27,631 bases of DNA from Chrysochromulina parva (taxonomy: Eukaryota; Haptophyta; Prymnesiales; Chrysochromulinaceae): assembly GCA_002887195.1 (NCBI GenBank), contig PJAB01000401.1, forward strand, positions 1 to 27,631. The letters are read 5' to 3'. This document shows, in pieces, positions 16,601 through 24,146 of the stretch. Under the pieces are notes generated by a model. That model saw only the letters and a program-made list of their open reading frames with translations. It was not told where the DNA came from and ran no database searches. The translations under genes and the position numbers were made by a program. The first letter of the stretch is position 1, and each line of letters starts with the position of its first letter.

Positions 16601-19600
16601 ACGGCGCGCGCATGCACCACTGATGACCTCTGATGACCTCTGATGACCTCTGATGACCTCTTGAGTGCCTTCCTCATCAGGTGCGTGCGCTCGAAGAGCG
16701 GAGCCTGCGGGAGGCGGCCGAGGAGCGCGCCGAGGAGCTGCGCCAGGCGCTCGCCCAGCGCAAGGCAGCCGAGCAAGAGGCTGAGATGCGTCGCCGAGCG
16801 GCGCTGCGCAACGCGCTGCAGAAGCAGGTGCACACCGCCGAGATCATCTGACGAAACCTCCGACTGCCTCTGACGAAATCTCTGATTGCCTCTGATGACA
16901 CTTATGAGGGCCTCTGATGACACTTATGAGTGCCTCGGACGTAACGTATGAGGCCTCTGACGAGACGTTTGCGTGCCCTGCCTCTGGCTGCGCGCGCAGG
17001 AGGACGAGGCGAAGGAGGGCGCGGCGGCGCAGCTGCGCGCGATGCAGCAGCAACGGCTCGTCGTCGAGCAGCAGCTGTCGGCGGCGCAGGCGGCCGCGCA
17101 GCAGGCCGCCGCGGCGCAGGCGGCCTCCGAGGCGGCCGCGCGTGAGCAGCAGCGGCTGCTACAGCTTCAGAAGAGCGAGCGAGATGAGGAGCTCGCGCGC
17201 CTCAAGGCGGACGCCGAGGCTCGTCAACGGCTCGCGGCTCGCGCGACGGAGGAGCGCGTGAACGAGGCGCTCGCGACGGCGCGCGTCGAGTGGGAGGCGT
17301 CTCGCCGTCGGCAAGAGCAGCTGGCGGAGCAGGAGGAGGCACGGCGCCGTGCCGAGCAGCAGATGGCCGCCGAGGCGGCGCTCGCGGCCGCGCAAGCCGA
17401 GGAGCGCGTGCACGAAGTCCGCAAGCGGCAGGCCGCGACGGAGGAGGAGGCGAGGCAGCGATTGGCGGCGGCGCAGGCGGCACGGATCAGCGCGGAGCGT
17501 GAGGCCTCCGAGCGGCGCTCCCAGCTGCTCCTTCGCCAGCAGGAGCTTGAACGCGTCCGGCGCGAGGCGGATGAGCGCGAGCAGGCGGCGCATGCAAACG
17601 CCGATGCGCGGGTTCGTCAGGCCCTGATTGCGCCTGATTGCGTTCGTCAGGCCCTGATTGCGCGGGTTCGTCCGGCGCCCATCTCCTCTGAGTGCGCCTG
17701 ATTGCGCCTGATGGCCTCGCTCATCGGATGGCCTCCCTCATCAGGTTCGTCAGGCCCTCGCTGAGGCACGCAAGGAATGGGAAGCGTCACGCCTCGAGCA
17801 GCAGCAGCTCCAGGCGAAGGTGCTCGAGACGGCGCGCCTGCAGCGGCAGGCCGCGGAGGCGGAGCAGCGCCAGATCGCCGAGCGCCTCGCCGACGGCGCT
17901 CTCGGCTTTGGCGCGCTGCGCCACACGGGCAGTAGCCCTGTGAACGGCTCTGTGAACAGCTCTGTGAACCCTGGCTCCGTCCTCGGCAAGGCTCCAGACG
18001 AGCCACCGCCCCGGCCGCCCACGCACTCGCAAGCGGCGTCGGCGGCCAAAGCGGCAGAGGAGACGGCCGCGCCGCCCGCGCCGCCCGCGCCGCCCGCACC
18101 AGCCGCACCGGCCGTGGCGACGAGCTCGCCGGACGCCTTGTCGCGAGGAGGAGGAGGAGGGGGGGGAGGAGGAGGGGGAGGGGGAGGGCATTCCACGACC
18201 GTCTCGCCGCGTATCCGCGGCGATCGACTCAAGGCGATCGTCGCGGAGATCGAGCGAGAGAACTCTCCCGCGATCTCCAAGGCGCCGTCCCGGTCGTTTT
18301 CGTACGCGGCCCCGGTCGTGGTCGGGGCCGAGGCGCCGTCGTGGGCGCCATCGGCCTCGGCGGTGCACTCGCCCACGACGGCGCCCACGCAGCCGTTGAG
18401 CACGCCGCCTCTCCAGACGCCCGCTCCGGCGCGATACGGGTCCGAGCCCACGACGGCGCGATACGGCTCCGAGCCGACCGTCGCGCCATGTACCTTGGCG
18501 ACTGCCTCCCATCTGCCCTCTGAGCCCCACTCGCCGCCTGCCCGTGTGGCTGCGTCCCACACCACGTCGATGGGAGCTTTGGCGACACCTGAGGCCCACG
18601 GGCTGATGGTACGGCAGCTCGAGCAGATGCAGCAGGCTGTCTCGACCTTCTCGGCCGACTCGCCCACCCGTGCCCCCGTCTCACCGAGCCGCTCCGCTGC
18701 GATCCAGGTGAGGCAGCGTTGATTGCCTCTGATGACCGACCTTGCATGCAAGCGCTCACCACAGCGCTCTCGACCTGCTCCGGCTGCGATCCACAGGCCG
18801 TCGCGCGCGCCGCCGTCGCCGAGGACGAGCAAGCGAACGCCCTCTCGGAGCTTCGTCAGAGGCCCTCACAGGTTTCGTCAGAGGCGATCTCCCTCTCGGA
18901 GCTTCGTCAGAGGCCCTCACAGGTTTCGTCAGAGGCGATCTCCCTCTCGGAGCTTCGTCAGAGGCACACACAGGTTTCGTCAGAGGCGATCTCCCTCTCG
19001 GAGCTTCGTCAGAGGCACACACAGGTTTCGTCAGAGGCGATCTCTCTCTCGGAGCTCGAGCGGGAGACCGTGCGGCTGCGTGCGGAGGCGGCACATTCAA
19101 AGGCGGAGGCGGAGCGCGCCAAGGTGGGCGCCGCGCTCGCGATCGCGACGGCCGACGCCAAGCAGCAGCAAGCGAGCGCGTGCGTGTCGGTCGCGAGCGC
19201 CGTGCTGAGCGCCGCGCCGCGCCTGGCGCAGGCGGCGGGCGTCGAGGCGGGGCGCGAGGCGGCGAGGAGCAGCGCGGCGCTCAGCACGGCGCTCGAGGAG
19301 GAGCGACGCCTGCTCGAGGCGCGCCGTGTCGAGCACGAGCGCCAGCTCCAGAGCGAGCACGCGGAGGCGGTGCGTCAGTGGGCGACGCGCGAAAGTGCAC
19401 TCACGCGCCGTGTGGAGCAGCAGCGCCAAGCGACGGCCGACGCCAAGCACGAGGCCGAGATGCAGTTCCAGTCGGCGCATGCCGCCACGCGCCTGACGGA
19501 GCGCATCGCGGTGCAAGCCGCCATCGCGGGCACCCACGCCATCAAAGCGGAGCAACGCGCGGCGCACGCGACGGCGCAGGCCTCCGCCCAAGTCGAGCAT

Positions 19601-22600
19601 GCCGCGCAAGTCACCGAGCACGCGACGCAGGCGGCTGAGCAGGCGGCGCATGCGGCCGAGCAGGTAGTCCAGCACGCCCGCATGCGAGGCACCTCCCTGC
19701 ATGCAAGCGCTCGCCACGGCGCGCCCGCATGCGAGGCACCTCCCTGCATGCAAGCGCTCACCACGGCGCCTCCCCCTTCCCCACAGGTGCTCCAGCATGC
19801 CGCCGCGTGTGCCGCCTCGGCCGCCGCGCGCGCCGAGAGTGCGGAGGAGCACCGGCGCGCCGCCGAGGACGTCCTCCAGCATGAGCGTGTCAAGATGGAG
19901 GGCCTGCTCGAGCAGCAGCAGCAGCAGCTCGCGCAAGAGCGACAGGTGTGAACGGATCGGGAGGGCTACGGATCGCCATTGATGGCCACTGATGGCCACT
20001 GATGGCCACTGATGGCCACTGATGGCCACTGATGAGCACTGATGGCCACTGATCGCCCTCGATTGTCTCTGAGCCTGCAAGCGATGGCGTTTGCGTTTGC
20101 GCGTCGCAGGCCCTCGCGATGCAGCTCGCGCAGCAAGAGCTCCAGATGACACGCGTGGTCCAGCGGTTCGATGAGCGAGTGCTCGCCCTTGAGCAGAGAG
20201 CCCTTCGACTGGCCACCGCCGCCTACGACGGCGCGAGCCTCTCGCCGATGACGAACCCGATGACGAACCCGATGACGAACCCGGAGGCGCTGATGGGTGC
20301 GCACGTGACGCCTCGGCTGCCCGCGCCGCCGCCGACTGCGCCGCCGCCGACCGCGCCGCTGACCGCGCCGCCGACCGCGCCGACCGCGCCTGTTGCGGAG
20401 GCGCTGCCCCCTTCGATTCACATTCACACGGAGGCTCTGCCCCCCGCCTCTGCCGCGGCGGCGGCGATTGCCGCCATGGCTGGGGTGGCTGCCAACGGCA
20501 GCTACGCGGGCCATGCGGTGGGTGCGCCCAACGGAAGCCCCTTCGCCTCGACCTTCGCCTCGAGGACACGCCCTGACGGCGAGCTTGGAGGCAGGGCGGC
20601 TCTCGAGCCACCGCCCGCGTGTACGCTCGCGCAGTGTGCATCTGCGTCTACGGTGGCGCCGTGTAGCGCCGTCCCGAGCGGCGCGGGAGCGCTCACGTGT
20701 AGCGCCGTCCCGGGCGCGGCGGTACATGTCGAGTGCAGCGCGGGCGGCTACTGCCATTTTGAGCATGGCGACGGTGGCAGCGTGCACGTGCGCGGCCGCG
20801 GCGTGGTGGGCTGCGACATGGGCCCGGGCGCCGTCCCGGGCGGCGCGACCGTCGCGAGCTCCGAGGAGCTTCACAGCGGCGTTCACAGCGGCGTGCCAGC
20901 TGGAGGGGCTAACGGGCCTTCGTGCACCTACTGCGGGCCTCCTGGTACCGCCTTCTGCTGCGGGTCCATCGGCGCGCTCCTCCCGGGCGATGCTGGCGGC
21001 GTTGGTGCTGGCGTTGGTGTTGGCGGCGGCGCCATGGGCGGCGGTGGCATGTCAGCGCCGCAGACGCCCGGTCGCGTTGGGGGCATTCCAGCGCCGCCAA
21101 CGCCCGGAAGTAATCTCGAAGGTCGGCTCGCGAGCCTCGAGCAGACTATGAACGCCATGAGGGTCACGCTCGCGTGGGGGGGGCTCGCTGATGATCCCGA
21201 CGGCACCATGGCTGGCGGCCTCGGGTACATGGACGGGGGCCACATGGACAGGGGCTACATGGACGACCCGCGAGCGCCATCCCGAGCTCCCGAGCGCCGT
21301 CCCGAGCACCCGATGGACGGGGGGTACATGGACGACCCGCCCTCCCCCTCCCTCTACCCCGAGCGCCATCCCGAGCACCCGAGCGCCGGCACAGTGGACT
21401 CCATGGCTTCCCAGGGAAATGGTCAGCTCGGAAGGGGCGATGGAACGCCCGGCTTCAGCTCGCTGCCCAACGAGTTCGACGCCTTGCCTCACGACTTCGA
21501 CGCCTTGGCGAATGAGCTACGCGCCATTGCGAAGGAGCAACTAGCGATGCTCAATGCGGAGCGCATGGCGTCGCCGTTGCACGCGCGCCCTCCCTCGCAC
21601 GCGGCGCCTTCGCACGCGGCCGCGCCGCGCTCGCCGCTATCGCGCTCTCACACAGCGGCATCGCAGGGCTTTCGTCAGGCATCCTCGCCGCTGCCGCCGC
21701 CACCGCCGGCAATGCCACCGCCGTCGGCGATGCCGCCACCTTCGAGTATGTCACTACCGGCCTCAGCGGAGGGCGTTGAGCGCCATGTTGAGCGCCATGT
21801 TGAGCGCCACGTCGGCTTCGTGGCGGCGCCCGCGACGGCGCCGGTGGCCAGCGGCGGTTTCTCGTCGTCCGATGTGGGTTCGATGCAATCAGTGGCAATC
21901 AGTGCAATCAGTGCAATCAGTGGCAATCAGTGCAATCAGTCCGATGTGGGTTCGATGCTGCCCGCTGCGGCGCCGATGCTGCCGGCTGCGGCAGCGCCCC
22001 CCCAACTGGCTGGAGCGCCGCTGCAGCAGCCTCCTCCGCCTATGTCGCAAGCGCCCGCAGCGCAGACGAGTGCGGATAGCCTCTCAGCCGCCGTCGCCGC
22101 CATGACGGCGGCTGCGCAGGCGATGGCCACTTCAGCGCACGCCGTCGCCGCGTCCCGAGAGCTGCCGCGCGCCGCCGCCGCCGCCGCCGCCACGGCCCCC
22201 AGCAGCGCAGCGGCGGCTGTGGGCGGCAGCGCATCAGACATGGCGCTCGTACCTGAAGGTGATCCTCTACAAGGCTCCTTGTACGGCGCGCGCCACGGCG
22301 AGCGCCATGGCGAGCTCCACGGCTCGCTCCACGAGACCCTGCGTATGGTTCACGAGAGTCGCGCGGACGCGCTCGAGCAGCTGCAGGCATCGCAGGCGCG
22401 CGCGCGCGAGCAGGAGCGCGAGCAGATGCACGAGCTGATGCACGAGCTGCGCAGCTGGAAGCGCCAGAACGAGCGGCGCATGGCGGAGCTGACGATGCGA
22501 ACCTCGGCCACGCTCACACCGCTGGGCGAGACACGTGTCCCAGATCGCTTCGGACAGCTGGGGGGGGGCGCGTGCGGTGGGGGGGGCGGCGCGACGACTC

Positions 22601-22884
22601 CCTCGGCCGTTGGCGCCAACGGCTGTGAAGGCCTTCACAGGATGCCGCCTTCACATTCACAGGCTCCCTCGGCCGTTGGCGGCGCCTGCGCCGACGCATC
22701 CTGTGAAGGCGGCGGTGGGGAGCCGAAGGAGGGCGGCAGGACCGAACGTCGCGAACGTCTCCTCGCCGCCTCACCGAAGGCCGCGCTCGACGTGGCCGGC
22801 CGGCTCGGCGGCGGCAATGGTGCCAAGCTCACGCCTCTCGCGTCGCGCCTCGCCAACTCGCCAAGCTGGCGCGGCTTCGGCGCC

Positions 22885-22918
<34 letters not shown>

Positions 22919-23322
22919 GCGGCGGTTGCGGTGGCGGCGGTGGCGACATGAGCACCATCGCGTCGGAGTATGCCACAAGGAAGCGTCAGCTTGGCTATGG
23001 GCGCGAACCGTGCGAGCCTCCCCCAATCGTAGCAGCAAGCGTAGCCCGCGCACCACCGCCGCCCGCGACCACTTTTGCCGGTGCTCGGCAGCCGACGCGC
23101 GCCCGCGCGGGGCGAGACACGCCCGAGCGCGGCGCTGCCCACGGCGGCGCTGCCCACGGCGGCGCCCGCGCGGGGCGAGACACGCCAGAGCGCGGCGCTG
23201 CTCACGGCGGCGCTGTCAACGGCGGTGGCGAGGGCAACGGGCGCAGCCTGCGCGAGCTCCAGCGTGAGCTCGAGTCGCTCAAGAGCTCGCTTAGCGTCTA
23301 CCTCGGCTCGGGGCTGGCCTGA
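12437..23322 (+). CDS. Giant tropomodulin-like LRR / coiled-coil protein (7 exons, about 3,369 residues)
   Basis: Proposed exons: 12437-16585, 16681-16827, 17000-17611, 17745-18707, 18797-19663, 19787-19945 and 20110-23322, all joined in phase 0. Residues about 110-231 match the C-terminal LRR domain of tropomodulin/leiomodin: GLHTVKLNNLDLDNS, LSAEGNNLSEAGVLQIAAAL, EISLAHQRMPL, MVEAMGTVPTLRQLGMQL and RDAGMRWRVQEL. In animals that domain caps actin pointed ends; the role here is inference. A Gly/Ser linker follows, then very long Ala/Glu/Arg coiled coil (about 310-1180) with an 11-Gln run at 403-413, Ser/Pro linkers, more coiled coil across exons 1-6, and in exon 7 a Pro/Gly/Ser-rich region with scattered helices (for example ALEQLQASQARAREQEREQ) and a final helix SLRELQRELESLKSSLSVYL. 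Coiled-coil heptads continue across each join, which is the main support. Without splicing, exons run into stops at introns 1-4 and 6; intron 5 (123 bp) is open in frame and could be retained. Extra small introns within exon 7 are possible. Confidence 0.72.
13643..13675 (+). repeat. (CAG)11 microsatellite, poly-Gln
   Basis: Eleven uninterrupted CAG codons follow Q-Q-R in exon 1 of the giant gene and encode an 11-Gln run inside the coiled coil. Confidence 0.97.
14758..14811 (+). repeat. Short tandem repeat encoding TEL(T/A) units
   Basis: Copies of gaccgagctc followed by acg or gcg repeat about four times, giving ATELATELTTELTTELAEL in exon 1 of the giant gene. It lies directly before a long coiled-coil segment. 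Confidence 0.85.
16586..16680 (+). other. Intron 1 of giant gene (95 bp)
   Basis: Donor CTCGAG|GTGCGT, acceptor CTCATCAG|GTGCGT, phase 0. The 16-bp word AGGTGCGTGCGCTCGA occurs at both junctions (16584-16599 and 16679-16694), so each copy spans a splice site. The body holds four copies of tgatgacctc at 16621-16660. Confidence 0.8.
16621..16660 (+). repeat. 10-bp satellite tgatgacctc, 4 copies (intron 1)
   Basis: Four perfect copies. As 10 is not a multiple of three, successive TGA triplets fall in all three frames, so an unspliced transcript would stop here in any frame. Confidence 0.97.
16828..16999 (+). other. Intron 2 of giant gene (172 bp)
   Basis: Donor AAGCAG|GTGCAC, acceptor GCGCGCAG|GAGGAC, phase 0. 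It joins ALQKQ to EDEAKEGAAAQ. The body contains two 22-bp near-copies of cctctgatgacacttatgag and the words gcctctgacgaaatc and tgattgcctctgatgac, which recur elsewhere in the gene. Confidence 0.72.
17612..17744 (+). other. Intron 3 of giant gene (133 bp)
   Basis: Donor GCGCGG|GTTCGT, acceptor CTCATCAG|GTTCGT, phase 0. GGTTCGTCAGGCCCT occurs at both junctions (17611-17625 and 17744-17758), and a third gttcgtcaggccct lies inside at 17642-17655. Joins ADAR to VRQALAEARKEWEASR. Confidence 0.78.
18145..18188 (+). repeat. G-rich tract encoding poly-Gly
   Basis: Runs of G separated by single A bases on the coding strand of exon 4 encode about 15 consecutive Gly. Four or more runs of G make G-quadruplex formation possible. 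Confidence 0.9.
18708..18796 (+). other. Intron 4 of giant gene (89 bp)
   Basis: Donor GATCCAG|GTGAGG, acceptor ATCCACAG|GCCGTC, phase 0. The end of exon 4 (GCTGCGATCCA, 18696-18706) is repeated at the end of the intron (18783-18793). The body contains tgattgcctctgatgac, shared with intron 2, and tgcatgcaagcgctcaccac, shared with intron 5. Confidence 0.78.
18842..19045 (+). repeat. 51-bp tandem repeat, 4 copies, in exon 5
   Basis: Four near-identical 51-bp units begin with ctctcggagcttcgtcagag and encode a 17-residue unit, LSELRQRPSQVSSEAIS (HTQ replaces PSQ in copies 3 and 4). They are inserted between NALSEL and a fresh LSELERETVRL. Each unit contains CACAG|GTTTCG, which resembles both an acceptor and a donor, so the array may be partly spliced. 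Confidence 0.95.
19664..19786 (+). other. Intron 5 of giant gene (123 bp)
   Basis: Donor GAGCAG|GTAGTC, acceptor CCCCACAG|GTGCTC, phase 0, with a pyrimidine-rich tract before the acceptor. The 18-bp words caggtagtccagcacgcc (19661) and caggtgctccagcatgcc (19784) span the two sites with three mismatches. The body is a 47-bp tandem duplication starting at 19675 and 19722. It is open in frame, so retention is possible. Confidence 0.7.
19946..20109 (+). other. Intron 6 of giant gene (164 bp)
   Basis: Donor GCGACAG|GTGTGA, acceptor GCGTCGCAG|GCCCTC, phase 0. Joins LAQERQ to ALAMQLAQQELQ. Filled by a 10-bp satellite at 19980-20055. Confidence 0.8.
19980..20055 (+). repeat. 10-bp satellite tgatggccac, 7 copies (intron 6)
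   Basis: Six copies of tgatggccac plus a variant tgatgagcac and a diverged eighth unit run head to tail. As in intron 1, TGA triplets fall in all frames. Confidence 0.95.
21868..21958 (+). repeat. 72-bp duplication flanking a caatcagt satellite in exon 7
   Basis: tccgatgtgggttcgatgc occurs at 21868-21886 and 21940-21958. Between them are six copies of (g)caatcagt. A GT at 21874 and an AG at 21938-21939 would delimit a 66-bp, in-frame, intron-like segment. If not spliced, it encodes SVAISAISAISGNQCNQ. Confidence 0.9.
22598..22681 (+). repeat. 66-bp spaced direct repeat in exon 7
   Basis: ctccctcggccgttggcg occurs at 22598-22615 and 22664-22681, in frame (PSAVG twice). The intervening DNA includes the palindrome at 22623-22640 and ends in attcacag, resembling an acceptor. 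Confidence 0.88.
22623..22640. repeat. Perfect 18-bp palindrome
   Basis: ctgtgaaggccttcacag reads identically on both strands. It lies within exon 7 of the giant gene. Confidence 0.95.
23101..23226 (+). repeat. 63-bp tandem duplication near the C-terminus of the giant protein
   Basis: Two 63-bp copies beginning gcccgcgcggggcgagacac (23101 and 23164) encode ARAGRDTPERGAAHGGA-type 21-residue units. Confidence 0.9.
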
Positions 23323-24146
23323 GACTACCTCTTAGTGCTATCTGGTTAGGCTGGTTAGGCACTGGCCTGATCAGAGAGCACTGCTTTTGAGCGGGTCATC
23401 AGGCGCGAACTCCTAACTCGTCGTCGTAAGGCACAATGGCTAGGCGCGTCACGGGAACAAAGACCCTTCGGGAGGCGGGAGCAGTTCGTTTGCGGGCGGA
23501 CCCAACGGCATCCCAACGCGAGGCCTACGAGCGCCGTCTCGAGCGCGATGCCTTCAAGCAGAGGCCTTGCGCGATGAGGAGCCTAGGTAGGGAGACTGAT
23601 GAAGTGGGCTGAGGAGCCTGGACGGAGAAGTATGGCGTGACCGGTTGCGTACTTGCGTTGCTTGCCCCATGGTTGCCCGCCGTGTGCGGTGTGGCCGTGG
23701 GTTCACGCGCCGCGCAAACGCCGCGCACCGTGGCATTTCAGCTGAACTAGTATCTAGTTCCAACCGGCTTCAGTGTTCAGAGCGCGCGTTTTGTTTACGT
23801 TAGATCTATTGATCGGGTTGCGATGTCAGTGGTTGCAACGTGCCGGTTGCGTTGGACTGATGCGCGGAGCCGCGAGCCGGAGGTGGTTCGCCGCGTGCGC
23901 CGGTGGCCGTCGGGGGCGCGCGCGGCGCGGCACCCTCCGCGCGGCTGCGTCCCGTCTGTTCACCATACAACTTGACAATGACGGTCTTGTTGTTGTTCGG
24001 ACTCGGGACTGTTCGGTCTCGCGCTGGTGGTGGTCTCGGAGCGCGGGTGGTGGTTCGTGGGTCGTGCAATCACCAATCAGGGAGGATGGTCTTTCATACG
24101 CCGGCGGACGGTGGACAATCATACAGACCGTCCGGAATTCAGGAAG
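23323..24146. other. Convergent intergenic region between giant gene and bestrophin-like gene
   Basis: These 824 bp hold the 3' ends of two convergent genes. Apart from the small frame at 23436-23612, open frames are short and motif-free. A short ggttaggctggttaggc direct repeat lies near 23344. Composition is less GC-rich than the coding exons. Confidence 0.55.
23436..23612 (+). CDS. Possible small protein (58 residues), unrecognised
   Basis: An ATG in a favourable context (acaATGg) opens a short basic, helical frame: MARRVTGTKTLREAGAVRLR, then ADPTASQREAYERRLERDAF and a tail. The first 42 residues look protein-like. From about 23562 the +1 frame gives ALRDEEPR and a stop, which continues the helix better than the zero frame, so a frameshift or a small intron is possible. 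It could equally be untranslated sequence downstream of the giant gene. Confidence 0.3.
   Translation: MARRVTGTKTLREAGAVRLRADPTASQREAYERRLERDAFKQRPCAMRSLGRETDEVG

Noticed and set aside
16621..20055. Possible CRISPR-like array
   Set aside because: The repeats are directly adjacent 10-bp units without unique spacers, lie within introns of a eukaryotic gene, and there are no cas genes.
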